Source: an uncultured Clostridia bacterium
GTDB taxonomy: Bacteria; Bacillota; Clostridia; Lachnospirales; CAMVHY01
Direction of reading: 5' to 3'
Assembly (NCBI GenBank): GCA_947167415.1
Contig: CAMVHY010000055.1
Coordinates: 1 to 7,921, forward strand
DNA: 7,921 bases
The notes below the pieces were generated by a model, which saw only the letters and a program-made list of their open reading frames with translations, had not been told where the DNA came from and did not search any database. A program made the position numbers and the translations under genes. Numbering within the stretch: position 1 is the first letter of the stretch; each line of letters opens with the position of its first letter. Below, piece by piece: positions 1 to 6,582 of this stretch.

Positions 1-21
1 ATTCAAGTTATATAACCAATT

Positions 22-1398
22 TTAATACAAAAATTTATCCTTTAAAACACCAACTAAATCATCTATTTTTATCCTTTGTTGTTGCATTGAATCACGATCA
101 CGAATCGTAACAGAATTATCGCTTTGCGAATCAAAATCATATGTCAAACAAAATGGCGTACCGATTTCATCTTGTCTTCTGTAACGTTTTCCAATTGATC
201 CCGTATCATCAAAATCACAGAAAAAATATTTGCTCAACAAATTATAAACTTTTATTGCTTCTGGACTTAATTTTTTTGATAAAGGCAAAACAGCAATTTT
301 AATTGGTGCTAAAACTGGATGCAATTTTAAAACAACACGCGAATCATTTTCTAATTTTTCTTCATGATAAGCATCACATAAAAATGCCAAAGTTAAACGA
401 TCGACTCCAACTGATGGTTCCACGCAATTCGGAGTAAACTTTTGATTTGTCTGCGCATCAAAATATTTTATTTCTTGGTGCGAAAATTGTTCATGTTGCG
501 ACAAGTCAAAATTTCCACGATCAGCAATCCCCCAAAGTTCTCCCCATCCAAACGGGAAAAAATATTCTATATCGCTCGTTGCATTGCTGTAATGCGACAA
601 TTCTTCTTTTTCATGATCGCGTATTTTCAAATTTTTTTCCGACAAATTTAACTTCACAAGCCATTTAAAACAAAACTCTCTCCAATAATCAAACCATTTT
701 TTACTTTCTTGTGCCTCACAAAAAAATTCAAGTTCCATTTGTTCAAATTCACGCGTTCTAAAAATAAAATTTCCTGGTGTTATCTCATTGCGAAAAGATT
801 TTCCAATTTGTCCGATTCCGAACGGCAATTTTTTTCTCGTCGTTCTCAAAACATTATTAAAATTTATAAAAATCCCTTGAGCAGTTTCCGGTCGCAAATA
901 AATAATTTTATTTTCATCAGTAACGCCCATAAAAGTTTTAAACATGAGATTAAAATTTCTTATTTCCGTAAAATTATTTGCGCCACATTCCGGACATTTA
1001 ATATTATTCTCGCAAACAAAATCAAATAATTTTTTGTTATCCCAGCCATTAATATTTTCTTTTATATTTTTTTCTTTTAAAAAATTCTCGATCAAATGAT
1101 CAGCACGAAATCTTGATTTACAATTTTTGCAATCTATTAATGGATCCGAAAAATTATTTAAATGTCCTGATGCGTTCCAAACTTCAGGATTTAATAAAAT
1201 CGAACTGTCAATTCCAAAATTAAAAATTTGCTCCTGGATAAATTTTTTCCACCAGGCTTTTTTTATATTATTTTTTAATTCAATTCCAAGCGGACCGTAA
1301 TCCCAAGTATTTGCCAGACCTCCATAAATTTCTGAACCGGGAAAAATAAAACCGCGATTTTTTGACAGCGCTACTATTTTTTCAAGATTATTCTTCAT
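22..1398 (-). CDS. glyQS: Glycyl-tRNA synthetase, dimeric single-chain type
   Basis: This cytoplasmic class II aminoacyl-tRNA synthetase charges tRNA-Gly with glycine using ATP. The 458-residue product is close to the usual length of the alpha2 bacterial enzyme. Visible marks are the N-terminal [13 protein letters not shown] segment, two zinc-ribbon-like cysteine pairs (C90/C93 in CKNC and C135/C138 in CPEC), class II motif 2 around FRNE (residues 202-205), motif 3 in GVDR (R334), and a C-terminal anticodon-binding domain from about residue 361 (motifs [13 protein letters not shown] and VTIRDRDS). The start chosen is the ATG, nine bases after GGAG. The open frame continues three codons upstream to a TTG, but that TTG directly abuts the Shine-Dalgarno and cannot be used with it. 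The gene diverges from the LTA-synthase-type gene. Only 21 bases follow the stop, so its terminator is not visible. The family assignment is secure. Confidence 0.97.
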   Translation of the reverse strand: MKNNLEKIVALSKNRGFIFPGSEIYGGLANTWDYGPLGIELKNNIKKAWWKKFIQEQIFNFGIDSSILLNPEVWNASGHLNNFSDPLIDCKNCKSRFRADHLIENFLKEKNIKENINGWDNKKLFDFVCENNIKCPECGANNFTEIRNFNLMFKTFMGVTDENKIIYLRPETAQGIFINFNNVLRTTRKKLPFGIGQIGKSFRNEITPGNFIFRTREFEQMELEFFCEAQESKKWFDYWREFCFKWLVKLNLSEKNLKIRDHEKEELSHYSNATSDIEYFFPFGWGELWGIADRGNFDLSQHEQFSHQEIKYFDAQTNQKFTPNCVEPSVGVDRLTLAFLCDAYHEEKLENDSRVVLKLHPVLAPIKIAVLPLSKKLSPEAIKVYNLLSKYFFCDFDDTGSIGKRYRRQDEIGTPFCLTYDFDSQSDNSVTIRDRDSMQQQRIKIDDLVGVLKDKFLY

Positions 1399-1407
1399 TT
1401 TTATCAA

Positions 1408-1411
1408 CTCC
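1408..1411 (-). promoter_or_regulatory. Ribosome binding site of glyQS
   Basis: GGAG on the minus strand lies nine bases before the ATG at 1398. It decides the start: the in-frame TTG at 1407 immediately follows it and is too close to serve as initiator. Confidence 0.75.
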
Positions 1412-1418
1412 GAGTTTT

Positions 1419-1427
1419 ATGATAGCA
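1419..1427 (-). promoter_or_regulatory. Extended -10 promoter element of glyQS
   Basis: The minus strand reads TGCTATCAT, an extended -10 (TGN plus TATCAT). No good -35 hexamer is seen 16-18 bases upstream, only A/T runs. Transcription would start around 1412, giving a leader of about 14 bases that begins at the Shine-Dalgarno. A possible alternative on the same strand is TTGAAC, 17 bases, then TTTAAA, a little further upstream. That pair is a weaker match in its -10, so this call is moderate. Confidence 0.45.
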
Positions 1428-1452
1428 CATGTAAAAAATAATTTTTTAAAAA

Positions 1453-1461
1453 TGTTATAAT
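1453..1461 (+). promoter_or_regulatory. Extended -10 promoter element of the LTA-synthase-family gene
   Basis: TGTTATAAT is a perfect -10 hexamer with the TG extension. The -35 position holds only A-rich sequence. The predicted start near 1468 gives a leader of about 50 bases before the TTG at 1520. The element lies about 26 bases from the opposing glyQS -10. Confidence 0.6.
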
Positions 1462-1503
1462 GCGCAGGTTCAAATTTTATAAACTAATAAATTAATTTGA
1501 CAT

Positions 1504-1510
1504 AAGGGTG
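1504..1510 (+). promoter_or_regulatory. Ribosome binding site of the LTA-synthase-family gene
   Basis: AAGGGTG lies nine bases before TTG at 1520. The GTG at 1508 that opens the longest frame is itself the 3' end of this Shine-Dalgarno sequence, so it is not the likely start. The arrangement matches the protease gene, where AAGGTGG precedes a TTG by ten bases. Confidence 0.75.
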
Positions 1511-1519
1511 TTTTTTATC

Positions 1520-3394
1520 TTGAAATCAAAAAAATCATTTGACGTGTTTATGAAACATAAAAAAATATTTTTTGGTTTGGGTTTGCTTCTTTTTGTGGTT
1601 GGATTATTTTTGACGCTAGAAATTTTAAACACAAAAAATATTATTGATGCATATTTAAAAATTTTTACTCAGCCCAATTTTGTTTTTTTGTGTTGTCTTG
1701 CAATTTTTTTTCTTTTGGCAATAATTTTTTCGTTGACTGGCAATTTATTTTTTAGCAGCTTTGTTTTAAGTTTAGTTTTGTATCTTTTTTATCTCATAAA
1801 TTTTTATCGCCGGGAAATTACAGGCTGGGTTTTTGTTCCATCGGATTTAAATTTCTTTAAAAGTTTTCAAAGCATAAATAGTTTTGCCAGATTAAAATTT
1901 CATCACAGAATAATTGTTGTGCCAACGATAATATTCTTTTTGGTTTGTACGTTATTTCTTTGTTACAAGAAAAGCAAGATGAAATTTAAATTTAAATCGC
2001 GTATAAAAATGTTTTTTTCAAGCATACTTATTTTTTTATTTATGTTTCGCAGTTCATTTTCGAGAACAAATATCATGCCACTGTTTGGTTTAGATACAAG
2101 AATTAAATTTACTTCGAATCAAATTTATGATAAGTACGGAGCAATTATGGGATTTTATACAATGTCTGCGCAAAAAAATAATTTAAGGCCGGCGAATTAT
2201 AATCGTGACACGATAAAAAAAATTGCCGACAAGATAAATCAAGAATATCCGCAAAATATTTTTGTCAAAAACAAAATCAAAAAAAATATAAAACCCAATA
2301 TGATAATAATCATGAGCGAAGCTTTTGCCGATCCAACACGTTGGAGTAATATTAATTTTTCTGAAGAGCCGATTCCGAATTTTAAAAATCTATCTGGCGA
2401 AAGTATTTTTGGAAATTTAATTACACCATCTTTTGGCGGATCAACTTGTAATGTTGAATATGAATTTAATACTTGTAACACGATGTATTTTTTTGAGCCT
2501 GGGGCAATTCCTTATGAGGATTATAAAAAATATTTTGCTAATGAAAATTTAGAGACCATCCCAAAAATTTTTAAAAATAATGGCTATGAAACAATTGGCT
2601 TGCATACTTATGACGGAAATTTTTTTAACAGAAAAGAGGTTTATAAAATACTTGGTTTTGATAAATTTATTTGTGCTGAAAATATGAAAGATGCTGAATT
2701 AGCAGGATGTTTTATTTCGGATAAATATTTTACGGACCAGATAATTAAAATTCTTGAAAAAAAAGATAAGCCAATTTTTTTGTACGGAATCACAATGGAA
2801 AATCATTATCCGTTTGAAAAAAATAAATTTCAGGAGCCGGATAAAATAAAAGCTCAAAGCGATTTTTTAAATCAAAAACAAATCGAATCGTTGGAATCTT
2901 ATTTGCATGGAATAAACGATGCCGATCGAGAATTAAAAAGATTAACTGATTATCTAAAAAATTTTGCCGAGCCAAGCATTGTTATATTTTTCGGAGATCA
3001 TTTACCAATTTTAAATAATTCAGGCTATGAATTTTTTTATGACATAAAATATATTTCTGACAAAGATAACTCTAAATGGAAGGCCAAAGATTTTTATAAA
3101 ATGTATACGACGCCGTATTTGATTTGGAATAATTTTGATAACAAAAATATAAATTTGGGTGATATTAGTCCGTATTTTTTAAGCAATTATATTTTGGATT
3201 ATTTAGATTTTGAGAAGCCATTAGAGTTTAAATTTATGAATGTGATTTATAAAAAAATTTGTGCGCTGAAAGAAAATTTATGTATTGATAAGAATGGGAA
3301 AAAATTTGACGCGATGCCAGATAGAAATTTAGAGAATATGTATTTTAATTTGCAATATGATTCTGTGTTTGGAGAAAATTTTTTATTGAAATAA
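1520..3394 (+). CDS. LTA synthase family membrane sulfatase-fold phosphoglycerol transferase
   Basis: The predicted 624-residue membrane enzyme belongs to the LtaS-type alkaline-phosphatase/sulfatase superfamily. The known role of the family is transfer of glycerol phosphate from phosphatidylglycerol to build or prime lipoteichoic acid outside the membrane. Five hydrophobic segments (about residues 16-36, 50-72, 76-96, 130-150 and 162-178) match the five TM helices of LtaS and are followed by an extracytoplasmic catalytic domain. Catalytic marks are E267 in IIIMSEAF (metal ligand), T309 in GGSTCN (nucleophile), H429 in MENHYPF (substrate pocket) and D493-H494 in FFGDHLP (metal ligands). NRKEVYKILGFDKF is also typical. 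The TTG start is chosen over GTG at 1508 because that GTG lies in the Shine-Dalgarno. It is monocistronic, with its own promoter and terminator. Family membership is clear. Whether it is the main LTA polymerase, a primase or a transferase with another head group is not decidable here. Six closely paired cysteines in the catalytic domain are unusual. Confidence 0.93.
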   Translation: MKSKKSFDVFMKHKKIFFGLGLLLFVVGLFLTLEILNTKNIIDAYLKIFTQPNFVFLCCLAIFFLLAIIFSLTGNLFFSSFVLSLVLYLFYLINFYRREITGWVFVPSDLNFFKSFQSINSFARLKFHHRIIVVPTIIFFLVCTLFLCYKKSKMKFKFKSRIKMFFSSILIFLFMFRSSFSRTNIMPLFGLDTRIKFTSNQIYDKYGAIMGFYTMSAQKNNLRPANYNRDTIKKIADKINQEYPQNIFVKNKIKKNIKPNMIIIMSEAFADPTRWSNINFSEEPIPNFKNLSGESIFGNLITPSFGGSTCNVEYEFNTCNTMYFFEPGAIPYEDYKKYFANENLETIPKIFKNNGYETIGLHTYDGNFFNRKEVYKILGFDKFICAENMKDAELAGCFISDKYFTDQIIKILEKKDKPIFLYGITMENHYPFEKNKFQEPDKIKAQSDFLNQKQIESLESYLHGINDADRELKRLTDYLKNFAEPSIVIFFGDHLPILNNSGYEFFYDIKYISDKDNSKWKAKDFYKMYTTPYLIWNNFDNKNINLGDISPYFLSNYILDYLDFEKPLEFKFMNVIYKKICALKENLCIDKNGKKFDAMPDRNLENMYFNLQYDSVFGENFLLK

Positions 3395-3408
3395 ATTAAA
3401 TAAAAAAT

Positions 3409-3440
3409 GATTGACACAAAACATGTTAGTCGTTTTTTTT
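3409..3440 (+). terminator. Rho-independent terminator of the LTA-synthase-family gene
   Basis: GATTGACA pairs with TGTTAGTC (two G-U wobbles) around a seven-base loop, followed by G and eight T. It begins 14 bases after the stop codon. Read on the minus strand the two wobbles become A-C mismatches, so it should work poorly as a terminator for the converging mreD, although a T run does follow on that side too. Confidence 0.65.
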
Positions 3441-3450
3441 ATGAACTTTA

Positions 3451-3960
3451 TTATCGTTTGATAAATTTATTTTCAAAGGTTTCAACTTTTTTGTTTATGT
3501 AATATAAAATCGGATAGAAAAATAAAATTAAAACCACGTTATAAATTGCTTTTGGAAAAATGATTCTGTTCAGCACATAAAAAAGATATTTATAAAAACT
3601 AAATCCGTAATAAAAAACAGAGCCTGTTATTTCAAAAAAAATTGTCGCAAAAAAAACTAATATCATCGGGATAAAAAAATTTTCTCGATAAAAATATTTA
3701 AACGGCTTGCAAAATAAATATCCAGTCACAGCATAGATAGCCGCATAAAAACAGATTTTATCGCTAAAAAAAATATCTCGTGTCAAACCCAAAAAAAAAC
3801 CGAACAATATACTTTCGGTTTCATTGCGCAACACATCCAGACAAATAATTATCACCAAAAAAAAATCTGCTTTTACATAATTCAATTCTAATTTATCAAG
3901 CAAACCAAAATTAAACCCAAAACTGAATACAAACAAAACTAAATTAAAAAGCCATCTCAA
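3451..3960 (-). CDS. mreD: Rod-shape-determining protein MreD
   Basis: This 169-residue, almost entirely hydrophobic protein is consistent with MreD, the polytopic membrane partner of MreC in the elongasome that directs lateral peptidoglycan synthesis. Length fits the family (about 160-180). I count five to six membrane segments. The family-type signature GxxxGLxxD is present at G54, G58 and D62 (GFFLGLTRD), at the third hydrophobic segment. The start is TTG, eight bases after GGAGG, and that Shine-Dalgarno lies within the last codons of mreC. The intergenic gap is three bases, so the two are surely co-transcribed and probably translationally coupled. Assignment rests on the signature, topology and position directly behind mreC, because sequence conservation in MreD is weak. 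The gene converges on the LTA-synthase-family gene with a 56-base gap. Confidence 0.9.
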   Translation of the reverse strand: MRWLFNLVLFVFSFGFNFGLLDKLELNYVKADFFLVIIICLDVLRNETESILFGFFLGLTRDIFFSDKICFYAAIYAVTGYLFCKPFKYFYRENFFIPMILVFFATIFFEITGSVFYYGFSFYKYLFYVLNRIIFPKAIYNVVLILFFYPILYYINKKVETFENKFIKR

Positions 3961-3963
3961 ATA

Positions 3964-4791
3964 TTATTCCTCCAAATTTTTCTGTTGCTTGATTATTAGA
4001 ACATGCTCGATATTTTTAAAATCGCTTGCTGGCTCCAAAATAATTTCTCTCTCGTTATTATCTAAATTTATTTTTTTTATTTGCCCAACCAATAATCCCT
4101 TTGGATAAATTTCACTTAAATGCGAAGTTACAATCTCATCGCCTTCAATTAAATCCGCATTCTCATCTAAAAATTCTACTAAACATAAACCTTGATTTTT
4201 AAATTTTAAATTCCCCTTGACGAAACCTAAATCATCTGTCCTGGAATTTTTTATACTCACAGAATTTTTTTCATCAATTAAACTTAACACCTTAGAAAAA
4301 TTTTTTTGGCAATCAATAATTTTTCCCGCTAAACCATTTTTTGCTAAGACAACCATATTATTTTTTATTCCGTCATTCAAACCTTTATCTATTAAAAAAA
4401 TATCAAACCATCCGCCAGAATCTTTTGCAATTACATTTGCTCCGACCAAATCATAATCATTAAATTTACTTTTCATTTCCAAAAGCGCATTTAACTTTTG
4501 ATTTTCTTGCTCCAAAATTTTATATTTCTGCCTTTCAAAATTATTTTTCTCTGCCTCTTCTTTTAATCTAATATTTTCGTTCTCTATCTCAAAAATATTA
4601 TTTAAAAAAATTATTTTTTTCTGGCTCCAATTAAACGTTGCAATACAAAATTTTTCTACAGGCAAAAAAATAAAACCTAAGCTATCAGCAAAAAAATTTA
4701 GTTCTAAAACTCGGTCAAGAAAAATTAAACAACAAAAACAAATTATAAATATAATAAGAGCCAATTTTTTTCTTCGCTTTAAAAATTTCAA
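3964..4791 (-). CDS. mreC: Rod-shape-determining protein MreC
   Basis: MreC is a bitopic elongasome scaffold that links the cytoplasmic MreB/MreD side with penicillin-binding proteins outside the membrane. The 275-residue product shows a positively charged start (KFLKRRKK), one TM helix (about 10-25), a charged heptad-like coiled coil (about 62-107, rich in E, N, K and L) and a C-terminal beta-domain (about 113-270) with family-like stretches such as VIAKDSGGWFD, GLAGKI and YPKGLLVGQI. The start chosen is TTG at 4791, nine bases after AAAGGA. The open frame reaches a TTG six codons further upstream, but that codon lies before the Shine-Dalgarno. It is first of a two-gene mreC-mreD operon. mreB, which often precedes mreC, is absent: the neighbour upstream is a divergent protease gene. 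Confidence 0.95.
   Translation of the reverse strand: MKFLKRRKKLALIIFIICFCCLIFLDRVLELNFFADSLGFIFLPVEKFCIATFNWSQKKIIFLNNIFEIENENIRLKEEAEKNNFERQKYKILEQENQKLNALLEMKSKFNDYDLVGANVIAKDSGGWFDIFLIDKGLNDGIKNNMVVLAKNGLAGKIIDCQKNFSKVLSLIDEKNSVSIKNSRTDDLGFVKGNLKFKNQGLCLVEFLDENADLIEGDEIVTSHLSEIYPKGLLVGQIKKINLDNNEREIILEPASDFKNIEHVLIIKQQKNLEE
3969..3973 (-). promoter_or_regulatory. Ribosome binding site of mreD
   Basis: GGAGG on the minus strand lies eight bases before the TTG start of mreD and is embedded in the last two sense codons of mreC. This supports the TTG start and translational coupling. Confidence 0.8.
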
Positions 4792-4800
4792 TTTGGTATT

Positions 4801-4806
4801 TCCTTT
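4801..4806 (-). promoter_or_regulatory. Ribosome binding site of mreC
   Basis: AAAGGA on the minus strand lies nine bases before TTG at 4791 and selects it over the upstream in-frame TTG at 4809. Confidence 0.7.
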
Positions 4807-4839
4807 CAATATAAAAATTTAAAATCCGACACAAAAAAA

Positions 4840-4848
4840 ATGATATCA
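4840..4848 (-). promoter_or_regulatory. Extended -10 promoter element of mreC-mreD
   Basis: The minus strand reads TGATATCAT, the same TGN-TATCAT form as the glyQS promoter. No -35 match is seen. The predicted transcript start near 4833 gives a leader of about 40 bases containing the AAAGGA site. Confidence 0.5.
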
Positions 4849-5065
4849 CAGATATTTTTTTAGAACACCCTAAGATTTATTTTATCCGATTTTTTTTACG
4901 TTTATTCAAAATAAAATCAATCACTACCAAAATTTTTTCAACCAGATTATTTTCCGTTACAAAAAAATAATTTTATAACGCCAAAACAATTTCACACAGA
5001 CAATACGAATTTTTTTGCTCGGGTAAAAAAATATCGCTTGCTAAAATAGTATCTATATTTTTGTT

Positions 5066-5074
5066 TGGTATAAT
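5066..5074 (+). promoter_or_regulatory. Extended -10 promoter element of the S41 protease gene
   Basis: TGGTATAAT is a perfect -10 with the TG extension. A TTGCTA at 5038 is too far away (25-base spacer) to act as its -35. The start near 5081 gives a leader of about 48 bases. Confidence 0.6.
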
Positions 5075-5111
5075 AAACAGCTACAAGCAATAAAATATTT
5101 ATATTAAAAAT

Positions 5112-5118
5112 AAGGTGG
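5112..5118 (+). promoter_or_regulatory. Ribosome binding site of the S41 protease gene
   Basis: AAGGTGG lies ten bases before TTG at 5129. It supports initiation at that TTG. Confidence 0.8.
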
Positions 5119-5128
5119 CGGATATCAT

Positions 5129-6304
5129 TTGAAAAAAAATAATTTTTTACGTGGTGTAATCGTAGGCGTATTTTCTTTTTGGATATTTAATATGATTTTT
5201 GTCAGTAACGATATTTTTGCTTTTAAAGCACTTATAAATCCAAATTTTAAAATCGCACAAATTTTTAACGTATTGGACAAATACTATATAAACAAATATG
5301 ACAAGCAAGATGCTGAAAATTCTATGTATCATGGAATTTTAGATTCACTTGGCGATCCTTATACTTGTTATATCGACAAAAAAACTCTTGCTGATTTTAC
5401 ACAACAAATCGAAGGAAGTTATGTTGGAATCGGAGCTGTTGTTTCTGTCGATAAAACAGATGATTGTCTGGTAATTATTTCTCCATACGAAAATATGCCG
5501 GCAGCAAAAGCAGGAATTTTACCCGGTGATAAATTGCTTGAAGTCAATGATATTAAAGCTTCAAAAAGTAATTATGAAGAGATTATAAATATGCTCCGTG
5601 GGGAAACTGGAACAGCTGTTAAAACAAAAATTTTTCGTCCGTCAGAAAATAAAACTTTTGAAATAAATATTATGCGCGAAAAAATAGATATTCCAACTGT
5701 GATCCATAAAGTTTTTAATAAAAATATTGGCTATTTACAAATTATAAGTTTCGATAGAAATACACATGAACAGTTTTTAGACGCTTATAAATCTATAGCA
5801 AAAAATAATTTAAAAGGATTGATTATAGATTTAAGAAATAATCCCGGTGGCTTATTAGATGTGGTTGTAAAAATTGCAGATGAATTGGTTCCAAAAAATT
5901 GTATTGTTTACACTGAAGATAAATCCGGCGAAAAAAAATATTTTTATTCAGATGATAATTATATTAAGTTGCCATTAGTAATTTTAATAAACAAAAATAG
6001 CGCCAGTGCATCAGAAGTTTTAGCAGGCGCAGTAAAAGATTTAAAACGTGGAAAATTGGTCGGAACAAAAAGTTTTGGCAAAGGTTTAGTTCAAAATTTA
6101 TTTAATTTAAGTGATGGTAGCGCAGTAAAAGTTACCGTTGCAAAATATTATACGCCAGCAGGAATTTGTATTAATGGAACCGGAATCGAACCGGATTATA
6201 AGATAGGATTAGCACCGGAAAATCAAGACAAATTAATTTCAAGTTTAGATTTAAATCAAGATTTGCAACTTAAAAAAGCAATAGATTTACTAAACAAAAA
6301 TTAA
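5129..6304 (+). CDS. S41 family carboxy-terminal processing protease (CtpA/CtpB-like), membrane-anchored
   Basis: This serine protease of family S41 cleaves near the C-termini of extracytoplasmic proteins. The 391-residue product has an N-terminal membrane anchor or uncleaved signal (about 7-28), a conserved prodomain helix region with YVGIG leading into a PDZ domain (about 88-170, with AGILPGDKLLEVND), and the peptidase core. The Ser-Lys catalytic pair is S293 (in NSASASE) and K318 (in FGKG), with Q322 four residues later. The 25-residue Ser-Lys and 4-residue Lys-Gln spacings are the same as in the CtpB triad. DLRNNPGG and YTPAG are also diagnostic. The protein ends soon after the core, without the C-terminal peptidoglycan-binding domain some homologues carry. 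It starts at TTG with a good Shine-Dalgarno. It diverges from mreC and is monocistronic. The family is certain. The substrate, and whether it belongs to a sporulation pathway as CtpB does, cannot be told. Confidence 0.96.
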   Translation: MKKNNFLRGVIVGVFSFWIFNMIFVSNDIFAFKALINPNFKIAQIFNVLDKYYINKYDKQDAENSMYHGILDSLGDPYTCYIDKKTLADFTQQIEGSYVGIGAVVSVDKTDDCLVIISPYENMPAAKAGILPGDKLLEVNDIKASKSNYEEIINMLRGETGTAVKTKIFRPSENKTFEINIMREKIDIPTVIHKVFNKNIGYLQIISFDRNTHEQFLDAYKSIAKNNLKGLIIDLRNNPGGLLDVVVKIADELVPKNCIVYTEDKSGEKKYFYSDDNYIKLPLVILINKNSASASEVLAGAVKDLKRGKLVGTKSFGKGLVQNLFNLSDGSAVKVTVAKYYTPAGICINGTGIEPDYKIGLAPENQDKLISSLDLNQDLQLKKAIDLLNKN

Positions 6305-6345
6305 ATTTTTAGTTGGTAGATTTAAACAGAAATGGTTTTTAGTAA

Positions 6346-6385
6346 TAAAAAAGCTCGCACTAAACAGTGTGAGCTCTATTTTTTT
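6346..6385 (+). terminator. Rho-independent terminator of the S41 protease gene, potentially bidirectional
   Basis: AGCTCGCAC (6352-6360) pairs with GTGTGAGCT (6367-6375) with one G-U wobble. The adjacent T-A pair closes an AAAC loop. CTA and seven T follow on the plus strand. On the minus strand the hairpin is followed by six T, so it could also stop leftward transcription. It lies about 48 bases after the protease stop. Confidence 0.85.
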
Positions 6386-6445
6386 CGTTTAGTTTTATTT
6401 TAACGTTATTATTTTCATCAAAACTCATATATTTTTATCTCCCAA

Positions 6446-6476
6446 GAAAAACAAAAAACTCGTACCCATGTACGAG
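6446..6476 (-). terminator. Rho-independent terminator of the leftward unknown gene
   Basis: On the minus strand CTCGTAC and GTACGAG form a perfect seven-pair stem with a four-base loop, followed by TTTTTTGTTTTT. It lies about 107 bases after the stop of the unknown membrane-protein gene and faces the protease terminator. Confidence 0.8.
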
Positions 6477-6582
6477 CCAAACAACTTTCGAACAAACTGA
6501 AAACAAAAACAGAAAACAGAAATCAACAAAGAAGCAAATAAAAAGAAGTAATCGACGTATTAGAATGAAAACTATACCCAAC

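Larger units (their letters stand above)
4792..5128. other. Divergent intergenic region between mreC and the S41 protease gene
   Basis: This 337-base gap holds one extended -10 promoter near each end and the two ribosome binding sites. The core between about 4850 and 5060 contains long A and T runs but no gene, hairpin terminator, riboswitch or clear operator that I can support. A minus-strand frame of about 30 codons ending at 4877 has no start with a Shine-Dalgarno and was not called. Confidence 0.6.

Noticed and set aside
442..1029. Plus-strand open frames of 69-106 codons inside glyQS
   Set aside because: They are antisense shadows of a clear glycyl-tRNA synthetase gene, with low-complexity translations and no ribosome binding sites.
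1497..1502. TTGACA, a perfect -35 hexamer, just before the LTA-synthase-family gene
   Set aside because: No -10 follows at the right distance, and any transcript would start inside the coding region after the ribosome binding site. TGTTATAAT upstream explains transcription better.
1508..1510. GTG as start of the LTA-synthase-family gene
   Set aside because: This GTG is part of the AAGGGTG Shine-Dalgarno. TTG at 1520 is correctly spaced from it.
4877..4971. Minus-strand open frame of about 30 codons containing VEKILVVIDFILNKRKK
   Set aside because: The composition looks protein-like, but the possible starts (TTG, GTG) give 15-17 residues and none has a Shine-Dalgarno. It lies just upstream of the mreC promoter and is probably chance.
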